50,522 bases of DNA from Deltaproteobacteria bacterium (GCA_021799495.1 JAJZAI010000024.1:1-50522), one strand, 5' to 3'. Counted from the first letter of the stretch, positions 8,211 to 17,834 are shown. Notes: generated by a model from the sequence alone, not told the origin. Made by a program: numbers and translations.

Positions 8211-9473
8211 ATGGCGGCGCCCGCCGCCACATCGATAATCCGCCGCTACTATTCGGTCTGGACGATTTACGCCTTCGGCGGCGGCTTTCTCTACGGCGTT
8301 TATCCGCTCTTCCTGCGTTCGCGTGGGCTTTCGCAGTTCGAGATGAACAGCGTGCTCGCGGCTTATTTCGCCGTCACCTTCCTGACCGACGTGCCGACCG
8401 GCGCCTTCGCCGACGCCTTTGGCCGCCGCCGCGCCTTCGTCCTCGGATGCCTGCTGCGGGCGTCAGCGTTCTTGCTCTACTTTTTCGCGCATCGCTACGC
8501 CGTTTTTCTTGTGGCGGAAGCGATCGACGGCGTGGGTACAACCTTCTGCAACGGCGCGATCGATGCGTGGGGCGTTGACGCGCTCGACGACGCCGGCTTT
8601 ACGGGACTGAAAGACCGGCTCTTCTCGCGCATCTCGCAGTTTACCAACCTTGGCTTCATGCTCTCGGCGATCGTCGGCGCCTGGGTCGGCAGCCGCAACC
8701 TGGCGTGGCCATGGCTGCTGGGCGCCGCCGGCTACCTCGTGAGCGCGGCGGCGGGCCGTCTGATGATGGGCGAGCCGCGGCGTTCCCGGACTTTGCATCG
8801 TCCGCACGAGGCGGTCGTTACGACCGTGACTGGACGCATCGTCCGCGGCTTTCGTGCGGGCTTCGCCAGCCGGGCGATTTTCATCCTGAGCCTTGCCAAT
8901 GGCGCTTTTTTCGCCGCATGGGCGCCGTCGTGGCTGGAGTGGCCGCAATTTTTCGCCGACGCCTACCGGATGGGACCCTGGATCGTCGGCTGGATCTACG
9001 CGCTCTTCACGGTCGCGCGGATGGCCGGGGCGGAAGCGGTCGTGCGAATCGGGTTCGGTCCGATGGCGCGGGTGCGGATGCTGACGACCACCGCGCTGAC
9101 GATAGCCGTCGCCTTCGCGGCCGCATGGCTCGCCTCCGGACGAACCAACGCGGCGCTCGGATGCTTCGTCGCGATGAATCTCGGGATCGGCGCGCTGCTG
9201 CCGATGGCGCAGAGCTGGTTCAACGAAGAGATCGGGTCGGCAGATCGCGCCACGATGCTCTCGTTCAACAGCACCTTCGCGACGCTGGGCGCGGCGACGG
9301 GGCTGCTCTCGACGGGCGTGTTTGCCGACGTTCACGGAATCCCGGCGGTCTGGGGGGTTGCGGGCGCGATCATGCTGTTCACAGCGCCGCTATTTCTACT
9401 CCTCGCGCGAATCCGCGAATCTGCTCGCCTTGATCCGGCGCAAGTTCGGCCCGGTCCGGACGCCGCCCTTTAA
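8211..9473 (+). CDS. MFS transporter
   Basis: Major facilitator superfamily permease, about 420 residues with twelve predicted membrane segments. The loop between TM2 and TM3 reads TGAFADAFGRRRAF, a degenerate motif A (G-x-x-x-D-x-x-G-R-R/K). Further features are YFFAHRYAVFLVAEAIDGVGTTF and a long central loop around residue 200 (GEPRRSRTLHRPHE). The substrate is unknown; drug or metabolite export is plausible. An in-frame ATG at 8157 would place it 9 bp from the divergent UbiB-like start with no room for a promoter, so the ATG at 8211 is preferred. Neither start has a strong ribosome site. It is followed by a convergent nuclease-like gene after a 97-bp gap. Confidence 0.85.
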   Translation: MAAPAATSIIRRYYSVWTIYAFGGGFLYGVYPLFLRSRGLSQFEMNSVLAAYFAVTFLTDVPTGAFADAFGRRRAFVLGCLLRASAFLLYFFAHRYAVFLVAEAIDGVGTTFCNGAIDAWGVDALDDAGFTGLKDRLFSRISQFTNLGFMLSAIVGAWVGSRNLAWPWLLGAAGYLVSAAAGRLMMGEPRRSRTLHRPHEAVVTTVTGRIVRGFRAGFASRAIFILSLANGAFFAAWAPSWLEWPQFFADAYRMGPWIVGWIYALFTVARMAGAEAVVRIGFGPMARVRMLTTTALTIAVAFAAAWLASGRTNAALGCFVAMNLGIGALLPMAQSWFNEEIGSADRATMLSFNSTFATLGAATGLLSTGVFADVHGIPAVWGVAGAIMLFTAPLFLLLARIRESARLDPAQVRPGPDAAL

Positions 9474-9570
9474 TTTCAAATATTGGTGTGAAATCTAGGC
9501 TCAATCCCGCCGCTTGCGTCCTATGGCTTTAGGAAATTCGGGCTGGAAGGGTTCGGTGGTGATTCAAGAA

Positions 9571-10617
9571 TTATGAATCGTCTTCAGAGGATTCGTCGCC
9601 GTTTGGCAATTCGGGTTCAAAATCAGGCCAGTCGGCGTCTTCATTCGTTCCTTTTCTGCGGCGGCGAACTCGGGCCGCAAATTCCGGATACAGCATCGAG
9701 CGGTTGGCGAATTCAGCCAGTAAATCTTTATATTCGTCGAATTTAGTTCGATGCTCAGGGAGGACTGCGGAGAGGTTCTGTCCGATGAAATTCAGAAGAC
9801 GGCGATCAGGGTGGTTACCGATTCGAATATCGTGATAACCGAGGTTATTCTTGTGTTTGGCCTTTTCCGCAAGTTCGGAATCGGTGCTGGGGAAGAGTTG
9901 GTTGTAGGTTTGGTGGATTATGACACCGCATGTGTTTAAGACGACAAATGTTGAATAATGTATTCGTCTCGCGATTAGAACCGGCACAATATTGAGAGCG
10001 ACGCATTTGCTGAGCAGATCGATTACTTCCGTTCGATTGGGGTAAATCCATTCGCGAGCGTTCTTAGCCTCGATGCCGGCCCATCCTGAGTCGGGATGAC
10101 GGACGAGAAAATCTAGTCGGCGATCGCCGCCGATGTCACGTTTCCCCAAATGCCGTTGCGGTTCTTCCTTCTGGTAGAGTTGGGAGTCGTCGTGTTCATT
10201 GAGATTGATAAAGCGACCAAGAAAATCGCTGAACGCATTTTGTTGTTGAAGTGAGCGGAAAATCGCGATCTCGAGCGCCTGCCCCAGACGTTTTTTGAAG
10301 AGGTTATCTTGGAGGGCTTGGTAGACCGGAAGCTGGATTTCTAGTCGTTTGCGAATTGCGTCAGAAGTCGTACCGTTCAAGTGAAACCATATGCCCCCCG
10401 AAGGGGATTGCGGCTTGTATGGAACCACACGAGAATCTTTTTCAAGTTCTTTTCGAGCGGGCGTCAGGTGATGAGGATCAATCCGCATACCGTACGGTCC
10501 AGCATCGGCGATCTTTTGCTCGAGTGTCCTCCATGTTGCGATCCCATGGCGCTCAAGTACGCGTAATAGACGTCTGCGCGCTATCGAGAGGCGTTCCGCA
10601 CGGGATAATTTAGCCAC
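9571..10617 (-). CDS. lone winged-helix + PD-(D/E)XK nuclease-like protein
   Basis: 348 residues, with no family name I can give. Residues about 10-65 look like a winged helix (RRRLLRVLERHGIATWRTLE...). Residues 110-225 carry the order of a PD-(D/E)XK nuclease core: E116 in GQALEIAIF, D169 in GGDRRLDFLV, then GIEAKN with E183 and K185, and an IVPVLIARRI strand. The C-terminus is Arg-rich then very acidic (about 318-348). The gene is clearly less GC-rich than its neighbours, uses a GTG start without an evident ribosome site, and is preceded by AT-rich DNA, all signs of transfer. No methyltransferase or specificity subunit is adjacent. It may be a solitary restriction/defence nuclease, a DNA-repair-type nuclease or an element remnant. 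The nuclease core is inferred from motif order only. Confidence 0.75.
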   Translation of the reverse strand: MAKLSRAERLSIARRRLLRVLERHGIATWRTLEQKIADAGPYGMRIDPHHLTPARKELEKDSRVVPYKPQSPSGGIWFHLNGTTSDAIRKRLEIQLPVYQALQDNLFKKRLGQALEIAIFRSLQQQNAFSDFLGRFINLNEHDDSQLYQKEEPQRHLGKRDIGGDRRLDFLVRHPDSGWAGIEAKNAREWIYPNRTEVIDLLSKCVALNIVPVLIARRIHYSTFVVLNTCGVIIHQTYNQLFPSTDSELAEKAKHKNNLGYHDIRIGNHPDRRLLNFIGQNLSAVLPEHRTKFDEYKDLLAEFANRSMLYPEFAARVRRRRKGTNEDADWPDFEPELPNGDESSEDDS

Positions 10618-11038
10618 TTGTTTATTTTAACGGAAAAAATGGCGCGATAGAGATTTATATGTATTTGGAAGTATGTTTTGACGGTGCGTTTCGTGCGGTC
10701 GAGGTTTTATTAAAAATAAGGAAAGATATAAAAAACATAAAATAGCTAGATATAGCGTCTATTAGTTAATAATTGGCGCTGTGTTGAATTATCGTGGGGT
10801 TTTTTCCCGATCTTCTCGTTGAGAGGAGGTTGAGCGAGATCTAACCGCAGCACGGATGAATTTGTCTTACGGTCTCTTCGAAGTTCTTGAAGGATAAGAG
10901 CAGAAGATTGTTCCGGTTGTAGGCCGTGATCGCTAAGGGGCGGGCGGGTCGGCTATACTGGCGGATACGCGCCGCGTCGGTTAAAAATACAAGTCCGGCG
11001 CGCGCTTTCCACGCTGCGGGGACGGGCCGGCGACTACG
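10618..11038. other. AT-rich intergenic region between the nuclease-like gene and the threonine operon
   Basis: From about 10620 to 10790 the DNA is far more AT-rich than anything else in the window, with A- and T-runs. A 28-codon reading frame (10659-10745, plus) starts ATG TAT TTG and ends in Lys/Ile-rich codons; it has no convincing ribosome site and is probably chance. The GC-rich part nearer 11039 contains TATACT at 10954-10959, a plausible -10 for the aminotransferase/threonine operon, but no good -35. There is no tRNA and no direct repeats that I can see. Confidence 0.5.
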
Positions 11039-12247
11039 ATGGAATTTCCCAGAATCAAGCGACTTCCGCCCTATGTTTTTAACGCGATCGGCGAATTGTG
11101 CCTCAAGGCGCGCCGCGCCGGCGAGGACATTATCGATTTCGGGATGGGCAATCCCGACGACGCCACGCCCCCGCATATCGTCGCCAAGCTGGTCGAAGCC
11201 GCGGCCAAGCCGCCCAACCATCGCTATTCCGTGTCGCGCGGCGTTTACAAGCTCCGCCTCGCGATTTGCGATTGGTACAAAAGGCGTTATGGCGTGGAAT
11301 TCGACCCGGATTCCGAAGCGATCGTCACGATCGGCTCCAAGGAAGGCATCGCCCATCTCGCGCTCGCGATTCTCGATCAGGGCGACGTCGTGATCGCGCC
11401 CACTCCGACCTATCCGATCCATCAGTACGGATGCGTAATCGCGGGAGCGCAGGTGCAGGGTGTGCCGTTGCGCAACGGCGACGAATTTTTCGACGAAATG
11501 ATGGCGGTCGTCAGCCGCTGCTGGCCGCGCCCGAAGCTGCTGATCATCAGTTTTCCGCATAATCCGACCACCGCGATCGTCGATCTCGGCTTCATGAAGC
11601 GGGTGGTCGATTTCGCGCGCGAGCACGGGATTCTTGTCGTTCACGATTTCGCCTACGCCGACCTATGCTTCGACGGCTACAAGGCCCCGTCGATCATGGA
11701 AGTGCCGGGCGCGCGCGAAGTCGCGGTCGAATTCTTCACGCTCTCGAAGAGCTACAACATGCCCGGATGGCGGGTCGGTTTCGCGGTCGGAAATCGCGAG
11801 ATGATCGCGGCGCTGTCGCGGCTCAAATCCTATTTCGACTACGGGATGTTCGCGCCCGTGCAGGTGGCGGCGATTGCGGCGCTCAACGGGCCGCAGGATT
11901 GCGTGACGGAGATCGTCGAGAACTACCGCCGCCGGCGCGACGTGCTGGTTGACGGATTGAATCGCGCCGGATGGCCGTTGCGGAAGCCGCGCGCCACGAT
12001 GTTCGTATGGGCGCCGATTCCCGAGGCGCTGCGCCCGATGGGCTCGCTCGAATTCGCCAAGTTCCTGCTGGCCGAGGCGAAAGTCGCCGTTTCGCCGGGC
12101 GTCGGTTTCGGCGCCGACGGCGACGAGTTCGTGCGCTTCGCGCTGATCGAGAACGAGCATCGCACGCGCCAGGCGTTGCGCGGGATCAAGCACGCGCTCA
12201 GCCGCGCGCCGCAACTGACGCCGCTGCGGCGGATGGCCGGCGCCTGA
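11039..12247 (+). CDS. PLP-dependent aminotransferase, AlaC/aspartate-aminotransferase fold (class I)
   Basis: Fold-type I aminotransferase, 402 residues. It moves an amino group between an amino acid (probably alanine or aspartate) and a 2-oxo acid in the cytosol. Seen: [15 protein letters not shown] near residue 35, the cofactor-phosphate loop [18 protein letters not shown] (Asn contacting PLP O3'), VHDFAYADL (Asp for the pyridine N and a Tyr), the Schiff-base lysine K237 in [15 protein letters not shown], and the substrate Arg in [11 protein letters not shown]. It opens a tightly packed plus-strand operon. Its stop overlaps the homoserine dehydrogenase ATG by one base (TGATG). This order suggests a role in aspartate-family amino-acid synthesis, as glutamate-pyruvate or aspartate aminotransferase. 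Confidence 0.93.
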   Translation: MEFPRIKRLPPYVFNAIGELCLKARRAGEDIIDFGMGNPDDATPPHIVAKLVEAAAKPPNHRYSVSRGVYKLRLAICDWYKRRYGVEFDPDSEAIVTIGSKEGIAHLALAILDQGDVVIAPTPTYPIHQYGCVIAGAQVQGVPLRNGDEFFDEMMAVVSRCWPRPKLLIISFPHNPTTAIVDLGFMKRVVDFAREHGILVVHDFAYADLCFDGYKAPSIMEVPGAREVAVEFFTLSKSYNMPGWRVGFAVGNREMIAALSRLKSYFDYGMFAPVQVAAIAALNGPQDCVTEIVENYRRRRDVLVDGLNRAGWPLRKPRATMFVWAPIPEALRPMGSLEFAKFLLAEAKVAVSPGVGFGADGDEFVRFALIENEHRTRQALRGIKHALSRAPQLTPLRRMAGA

Positions 12248-13614
12248 TGGCGCGGCCGCGCGCGCCGCGCCGCGACATCCCGCCCGCTCCGCGGAAGTCC
12301 CCGGTGAAACCGATACGGATAGCCCTGCTCGGATGCGGCACCGTCGGCGAGGGTGTCGTGCGGCTGATGCGGAGCAACGCCGCGATGTTCGAGCGGCGGC
12401 TCGGCGCGCCGCTGGAGCTGGCGGGCGTCGCCGACCGCAGCCTCAAGCCCATCCCGGAACTTGGAATCGGCAGGGAACTGATCGTCCGCGAGGGCGCGGC
12501 GCTGGTCGTGCGGCCCGACGTCGATATCGTCGTCGAATTGTTCGGCGGCCACGAGCCGGCGCGCACGCTCGCGCTCAAAGCGCTGGCCGCCGGCAAGGAC
12601 GTGGTCACCGCGAACAAGGCGCTGCTCGCCGAGCACGGCGCGGAGATTTTCGGCGCCGCGGCGAAGGCCGGATTGGCGGTCGGATTCGAGGCCAGCGTCG
12701 GCGGCGGCGTGCCGATTATCCGCATCCTGCGCGAGGCGCTGGCGGGCGATCGGCAGCGCGCGGTTTACGGAATCGTCAACGGCACCTGCAATTCGATTCT
12801 CAGCACGATGACCGACGCCGGCCGCGAATTCGCCGACGCGCTCGCTGCGGCGCAGCGGGCGGGACTGGCCGAGGCCGATCCCACGCTCGATATCGACGGC
12901 CACGACGCCGCACACAAGCTTTGCCTGCTGGTGACGCTCGCTTTCGGCGTGTTGCTGGAGCCGCGCAAGGTCCACACCGAAGGAATCCGGCGGCTGACGC
13001 TGGCCGATATCAATTTCGCGCGCGAGCTTGGCTACGTCGTCAAGCTGCTGGCGATCGCCAAGGACGACGACGGCGCGATCGAGGCGCGGGTGCATCCGAC
13101 GATGGTCCCGGCGCGCCATCTGCTGGCCGGCGTCAGCGGCGCCTACAACGCGATCTTCATCCACGGCGAGGCGCTCGGTCCGAGCATGTATTTCGGGCAG
13201 GGCGCGGGCCAGATGCCGACGGCGACGGCGGTGATGGCCGACGTGCTGGAAATTGCGCGCCATCGCGCGGCGGGGGCGCGCGGCGCCGGGGCGCCGGCGC
13301 TGGGCTACCCGATGCCGCATCTGAAGCGCGCGCGTGTCAAGCCGATGGACGACGTGGTATGCGAATACTATCTGCGTTTCATGGCGCGGGACCGGCCGGG
13401 CGTGCTGGGCGCGATCGCATCGATCCTCGGACGCAACGGCATCTCGATCGTCTCGGTGCTGCAGCATGGACGCGGAGTCGAAACCACGGTGCCGGTGATT
13501 ATGCGCACGCACGAAGCGCCCGAACGCAATCTGAAACGCGCCCTGCGCGCGATCGGCGGGCTCAAGATGGTCGCGGGCGATCCGGTCTATATCCGAATTC
13601 AGGAGCGGTTTTAG
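12247..13614 (+). CDS. hom: homoserine dehydrogenase
   Basis: NAD(P)-dependent reduction of aspartate semialdehyde to homoserine, the branch point to threonine and methionine. 455 residues, typical of the ACT-bearing form. The Rossmann motif [12 protein letters not shown] follows a short basic N-terminal tail. [24 protein letters not shown] and [17 protein letters not shown] are hallmark catalytic-domain motifs, with Lys and Asp catalytic residues. The ACT regulatory domain is clear near residue 380 ([19 protein letters not shown]), so threonine feedback is likely. The ATG overlaps the aminotransferase stop by one base, implying translational coupling; threonine synthase starts 4 bp after its stop. 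Confidence 0.96.
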   Translation: MARPRAPRRDIPPAPRKSPVKPIRIALLGCGTVGEGVVRLMRSNAAMFERRLGAPLELAGVADRSLKPIPELGIGRELIVREGAALVVRPDVDIVVELFGGHEPARTLALKALAAGKDVVTANKALLAEHGAEIFGAAAKAGLAVGFEASVGGGVPIIRILREALAGDRQRAVYGIVNGTCNSILSTMTDAGREFADALAAAQRAGLAEADPTLDIDGHDAAHKLCLLVTLAFGVLLEPRKVHTEGIRRLTLADINFARELGYVVKLLAIAKDDDGAIEARVHPTMVPARHLLAGVSGAYNAIFIHGEALGPSMYFGQGAGQMPTATAVMADVLEIARHRAAGARGAGAPALGYPMPHLKRARVKPMDDVVCEYYLRFMARDRPGVLGAIASILGRNGISIVSVLQHGRGVETTVPVIMRTHEAPERNLKRALRAIGGLKMVAGDPVYIRIQERF

Positions 13615-13618
13615 ACCG

Positions 13619-14716
13619 ATGGCCGAAACGCATCAAACGGCGGAGGGCGCCCGGCTCACGCGATGGCCCGGGCTGATCGAACACTACCGGCGCTTTCTGC
13701 CGGTCACGCATGCGACTCCGGTCGTTACGCTCAATGAGGGCAACACGCCGCTGATCGAGGCGCCGGCGCTGGCCGATCGGATCGGCCGCGGCGTCAAGGT
13801 TTATCTGAAATACGAAGGCGCCAATCCCACCGGCTCGTTCAAAGACCGCGGGATGACGGTGGCGATGAGCAAAGCGCTGGGCGAGGGGGCGCGGGTCGTG
13901 ATCTGCGCCTCGACCGGCAACACCTCCGCGTCGGCGGCGGCGTACGCCGGCCGCGCCGGCCTGCAGGCCTGCGTGCTGATTCCCAGGGGCGCGGTCGCGC
14001 TGGGCAAGCTTTCGCAGTCGCTGATGCACGGGGCGAAGGTGATCGAAGTGATCGGCAACTTCGATATCTGCCTCAAGGTGGTGCGCGACGTGGCCGAGCG
14101 CGACCCGGTGCGGATCCGGCTGGTGAACAGCGTCAATCCCGACCGCATCGCGGGCCAGAAGACGGGCGCGTTCGAGGTTTGCGATCAGCTTGGCGACGCG
14201 CCGACGCATCATTTTTTGCCGGTCGGCAACGCCGGAAATATCACCGCCTATTGGGCCGGCTATCGCGAATACAAGGCGGCCGGATTCGCGCATCGCCTGC
14301 CCAAAATGATGGGTTACCAGGCGGCGGGTTCGGCGCCGATCGTCGAGGGCCGTCCGATCGACGATCCGCATACCGTCGCGACCGCGATCAAAATCGGCAA
14401 TCCGGCAAGCTGGAAGGGCGCGACCGGCGCGCGCGACGAATCCGGCGGATTGATCGATCTGGTGACCGACGCGGAGATACTCGCGGCTTACCGGCTGATC
14501 GCGGCGATGGGGGTGTTCGCCGAACCGGCGTCGGCGGCGTCGATCGCCGGACTGTTGAAATTCGCCGCGACCGGCGGGCTCAAGCCAGGCTCGGTCGTGG
14601 TCTGCACGCTGACCGGGCACGGCCTCAAGGATCCGGACACCGCGCTCAAGAACTTAAGCAATACGATCGTCGTCGAACCCGATATCGACAAGGTGCTGAA
14701 AATTATCGAAGGCTGA
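13619..14716 (+). CDS. thrC: threonine synthase
   Basis: PLP enzyme making threonine from O-phosphohomoserine. 365 residues, the compact class typical of Bacillus and deltaproteobacteria. It has [11 protein letters not shown], the Schiff-base lysine K75 in [31 protein letters not shown] with the phosphate-binding Ser/Thr/Asn set, and the cofactor loop [18 protein letters not shown] overlaps the end of hom as ribosome site. Its substrate requires a homoserine kinase, yet no GHMP-type thrB is in the operon; the next gene is the likely replacement. Confidence 0.96.
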   Translation: MAETHQTAEGARLTRWPGLIEHYRRFLPVTHATPVVTLNEGNTPLIEAPALADRIGRGVKVYLKYEGANPTGSFKDRGMTVAMSKALGEGARVVICASTGNTSASAAAYAGRAGLQACVLIPRGAVALGKLSQSLMHGAKVIEVIGNFDICLKVVRDVAERDPVRIRLVNSVNPDRIAGQKTGAFEVCDQLGDAPTHHFLPVGNAGNITAYWAGYREYKAAGFAHRLPKMMGYQAAGSAPIVEGRPIDDPHTVATAIKIGNPASWKGATGARDESGGLIDLVTDAEILAAYRLIAAMGVFAEPASAASIAGLLKFAATGGLKPGSVVVCTLTGHGLKDPDTALKNLSNTIVVEPDIDKVLKIIEG

Positions 14717-14736
14717 GCGCGGAGCGGGAGCGATTC

Positions 14737-15954
14737 GTGAAATACGTGATTATCCATGGCGACGGCATGGCCGACTGGCCGTGCGAGGAATTGGGCGGCC
14801 GCACGCCGCTCGAGGCCGCGCGCAAACCCAATATGGATTCGATCGCGGCGCGCGGCCGGCTCGGGATGGTCGCGACGATTCCGAACGGAATGCCGCCGGG
14901 CAGCGACGTCGGCACGATGACGATGCTGGGTTACGACCCCGCGCGCTATCATACGGGACGCGCGCCGATCGAAGCCGCGAGCATGGGAATCGCGCTCGGG
15001 CCGGACGACGTGGTGTTTCGCATGAACCTGGTCGCGCTGGCGGCCGGCGCGGGCGGCGCGCCCGAGATGCTCGACTTCACCTCCGGCCATATCACCAGCG
15101 AGGAAGCGGCGCAGATCGTCGCGGATCTGCGCGCGGCTCTGGCGGGCGATGGAATCGAATTTTTCAACGGCGTCAGCTACCGCCATCTGATGGTCTGGCG
15201 CGACGGCGAGCCCGGCGCGACGCTGACGCCGCCGCACGACATCACCGGCAAGCCCGTCGCGGGCCATCTGCCGGAAGGTCCCGGTGCCGCCCGGTTGCGC
15301 GGCCTGATGGAGCGCGCGGCGGCGATCCTGAAAGACCATCCGGTGAACCGCGCGCGGCGCGCGGCGGGTAAATGCACCGCCACCGACGTGTGGTTCTGGG
15401 GCCAGGGCAAGCGGCCGGCCGTGCCGACCCTGCGCGAACGCTTCGGCGTCGAGGGTTCGGTCATTTCCGCCGTCGATTTGGTGAATGGTCTGGGCCGTCT
15501 GGCCGGCCTTGAGTTGATCAAGGTGCCGGGCGCCACCGGCTACCTCGATACCGACTACGCGGCCAAGGGCCGCTATGGAATCGACGCGCTCAAGCGGCGC
15601 GACTTTCTGCTGCTGCATATCGAAGCGCCCGACGAGGCGGGCCACATGGGCCGCGCCGATCTCAAAGCCGAAGCGATCGAGCGGATCGACGAATTGATCG
15701 TCGGGCCGCTTTTGCGGGCGCTGCCCGATTTTGGCGAATGGGCGCTGTTGCTGATGCCCGACCATGCGACGCCGTCGAAGCTGAAGACTCATTCGAGCGA
15801 ACCGGTGCCGTTTGCGATAATTCGCGCGAGCGACGACGGAGGCAATGCCGGCCGGCGCTATACCGAGGCCGACGCGGCGCGGACGGGAGTCGCAGTGCGC
15901 GCCGGCCACAAGTTGATCGAGGCGCTGTTTGGCGCGGCGCTGGCCGCCGGATGA
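14737..15954 (+). CDS. ApgM-family phosphoglycerate mutase-like protein, probable alternative homoserine kinase
   Basis: Alkaline-phosphatase-superfamily protein related to cofactor-independent phosphoglycerate mutase of archaeal type, 405 residues. It starts at GTG (VKYVIIHGDGMADWP) with GGAGCGGGAG upstream. The metal/catalytic signature is intact: Asp in IHGDGMAD, the nucleophilic Ser in PPGSDVGTMTMLGYDP, LHIEAPDEAGHMG and LLMPDHATP. This family (known as apgM and, for a subgroup, as a proposed homoserine kinase, TIGR02535) recurs next to hom and thrC in genomes without thrB. Lying 20 bp after thrC in an operon with no other kinase, it most likely phosphorylates homoserine. A purely glycolytic role remains possible. 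Confidence 0.85.
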   Translation: MKYVIIHGDGMADWPCEELGGRTPLEAARKPNMDSIAARGRLGMVATIPNGMPPGSDVGTMTMLGYDPARYHTGRAPIEAASMGIALGPDDVVFRMNLVALAAGAGGAPEMLDFTSGHITSEEAAQIVADLRAALAGDGIEFFNGVSYRHLMVWRDGEPGATLTPPHDITGKPVAGHLPEGPGAARLRGLMERAAAILKDHPVNRARRAAGKCTATDVWFWGQGKRPAVPTLRERFGVEGSVISAVDLVNGLGRLAGLELIKVPGATGYLDTDYAAKGRYGIDALKRRDFLLLHIEAPDEAGHMGRADLKAEAIERIDELIVGPLLRALPDFGEWALLLMPDHATPSKLKTHSSEPVPFAIIRASDDGGNAGRRYTEADAARTGVAVRAGHKLIEALFGAALAAG

Positions 15955-15995
15955 TCGCGCTAAAATAACGCCCAATACGGACAAGGAGCGCGGCG

Positions 15996-16949
15996 ATGGA
16001 GCGAAACCTGGCGCTGGAGGTGGTGCGCGCGACCGAGGCCGCGGCGCTGGCCGCCGCGCGTTTTATCGGCAAGGGCGACGAACGGATGGCGGATCGGGTC
16101 GCGGCGGAAGCGATGCGCAATACGCTCAACTCGATCGGGATGGACGGCAAGATCGTCGTTGGCGAGGGCGATCAGGGCGCGACCGACCTGCTCTATGCAG
16201 GCGAAATCGTGGGCACCGGCGCGGGGCCCGAAGTCGATGTGGCGCTGGACGGGCTGGAAGGTTCGCTAATCTGCGCGACCGGCGGACCGAACGCGCTGTC
16301 GTGCGTCGCGCTGGCCGAACGCGGCAAAATTCTGCGCTGCCCCGACACTTACATGGACAAAATCGCCTGCGGCCGGCTGGGCCGCGGGATTATCGATATC
16401 GACAAGTCGCCGGCCGAAAATCTGCGCGCGCTGGCCGAGGCTAAAAAGGTTTATGTCGAGGATTTGCGCGTCGCGATTCTCGACCGCCCGCGCCACGAAA
16501 AGTTGATTTCGGAAGTGCGCCGCGCCGGCGCCGGAATCAAGTTGCTGACCGCCGGCGATCTCTCGGCGGCGATCGCGACCACCCGGCCCGAAAGCGAAAT
16601 CGATTTGCTGATCGGCGTCGGCGGCGCGCATCAGGGCGTCCTCGCCGCCGCCGCGATTCGTTCGGCCGGGGGCGAGATGCAATGCCGGTTCGCGCCGCGC
16701 AACGAGCGCGAGGCGGAGGAATGCCTCGCCGCCGGAATCCTCGATTTGCGCCGCCGCTATCCGCTCGACGAAATCGCGGGCGACGACGTGATGTTTGCGG
16801 CGACCGGCGTGACCACCGGCGATTATCTGCGCGGCGTGCGTTTCTTCTCGGGCGGCGCGATGACCAACAGCGTCGTGATGCGCTCTAAAACGCGGACGAT
16901 TCGCTTTATCGAAGCGATCCATCACTTCGACTTCAAGCCGGAATATTGA
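15996..16949 (+). CDS. GlpX-type class II fructose-1,6-bisphosphatase homologue with a changed metal site
   Basis: 317 residues, the length of GlpX. In E. coli GlpX the metal ligands are D33, E57, D85, E88 and E213. Here D33 (in MADRV), E57 (VVGEGD), D85 and E88 (VALDGLEGS) fall at the same numbers, but position 213 is Gln (VGGAHQGV instead of GGAPEGV). Other usually invariant stretches also differ: DGLEGS for DPLEGT and GEGDQGATDLL for GEGExDEAPML. A GGAGCG ribosome site precedes the ATG, 41 bp after the ApgM-like gene. It may still be a gluconeogenic FBPase with altered metal use, or a phosphatase of another substrate linked to the threonine operon. Confidence 0.88.
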   Translation: MERNLALEVVRATEAAALAAARFIGKGDERMADRVAAEAMRNTLNSIGMDGKIVVGEGDQGATDLLYAGEIVGTGAGPEVDVALDGLEGSLICATGGPNALSCVALAERGKILRCPDTYMDKIACGRLGRGIIDIDKSPAENLRALAEAKKVYVEDLRVAILDRPRHEKLISEVRRAGAGIKLLTAGDLSAAIATTRPESEIDLLIGVGGAHQGVLAAAAIRSAGGEMQCRFAPRNEREAEECLAAGILDLRRRYPLDEIAGDDVMFAATGVTTGDYLRGVRFFSGGAMTNSVVMRSKTRTIRFIEAIHHFDFKPEY

Positions 16950-16964
16950 ACGGGCGGGCGCGGG

Positions 16965-17834
16965 TCAGCCGGGCGCAAGCGCCTCGATCACGCGCATGTC
17001 GGGGAGCCGCCCGCCGCCGGCGCTGAGCGGGATAATATAAACGTGATCGGCGCCGGCTTCGTAATGGGCGCGGATGCGATCGTGCAGCACGTTCTCGCCG
17101 CCCCAGGCGATTACCGCGTCGAGCAAGCGGTCGCTGCCGCCGTCGCGCATGTCCTTCTCGTCGTATCCCATCGAGGCGAAATAGCGCCGATAGGGCGGAG
17201 CGTTCAGGTAAAAACGCATGAAGGTGCGCACGCCCGCGCGCGCCTTGGCCGCATCGCGCTCGAGCATCACCATCTGTTGCGCCAGCAGGAGCTTGCCCGG
17301 ACCCATCTCGCGGCGCATCGCGGCGACCCGCGCCGGCGGCGTGAGCGCGGTGATGATGCCGTCGCTTTCCTCGATCCCGAGCCGCAGCATTTTCGGCAGG
17401 AGTCCCGCCAGCACGACCGGCGGTTCGCGCGCGGGTTCGGGCGCCTTGAACGGCCCATTGCGAATTCCGTCGAGATATTCGCGCATATAGCTGACCGGCT
17501 TTTCGAATTTCAGGCCGTTGCGCACCATGAACGGGCCGGCGCTCACGCCGAGGCCGAGGATGAAGCGGCCGGGATAAAGTTCGGCGAGTGTGCGCGAAGC
17601 GGCGCCCGCGGCCATCGGCTCGCGTTTCCATACGTTGGCGATCGCGGTGCCGGCGATTATCCGTTCGCTCGCGCCCAGCGCGTGCGCCGCCATCACGAAG
17701 GGGTCGCGGCCAAAGGTTTCAGGAATCCACAGGACCGAGTAGCCAAGCCGCTCGATCGCCGGAATGAAGCCGGCGATTTCGGGCGCCGTCATCGTGTCGA
17801 AATAGGCGAGGATGCCAGGTTTGCGCAGATCCAT
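16965..17834 (-). CDS. LLM-class (F420/FMN-dependent) oxidoreductase
   Basis: Bacterial luciferase-like TIM-barrel flavoprotein, 289 residues. The start MDLRKPGI is preferred because GGAG lies 8 bp upstream; an ATG 24 bp further out lacks one. Seen: the N-terminal strand LAYFDTMT, RLGYSVLWIPETFGRDPF, the AGTAIANVW segment, ELYPGRFILGLGVSAGP (typical of F420-dependent members of this family) and a C-terminal GADHVYIIPL. The substrate is unknown. It is the last gene of a minus-strand set after an SDR and a BMP-type binding protein; the SDR stops 69 bp upstream. It ends 15 bp from the convergent glpX-like stop. F420 versus FMN use cannot be decided here. Confidence 0.88.
   Translation of the reverse strand: MDLRKPGILAYFDTMTAPEIAGFIPAIERLGYSVLWIPETFGRDPFVMAAHALGASERIIAGTAIANVWKREPMAAGAASRTLAELYPGRFILGLGVSAGPFMVRNGLKFEKPVSYMREYLDGIRNGPFKAPEPAREPPVVLAGLLPKMLRLGIEESDGIITALTPPARVAAMRREMGPGKLLLAQQMVMLERDAAKARAGVRTFMRFYLNAPPYRRYFASMGYDEKDMRDGGSDRLLDAVIAWGGENVLHDRIRAHYEAGADHVYIIPLSAGGGRLPDMRVIEALAPG

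Noticed and set aside
10659-10745. 28-codon frame in the AT-rich intergenic patch
   Set aside because: Too short, no ribosome site; expected by chance in AT-rich DNA. Kept only as a remark.
10841-11644. 267-codon minus-strand frame under the aminotransferase gene
   Set aside because: It is the antisense shadow of a clearly recognisable PLP enzyme; its protein has no domain and is Arg/Asp-rich as expected from GC-rich antisense.
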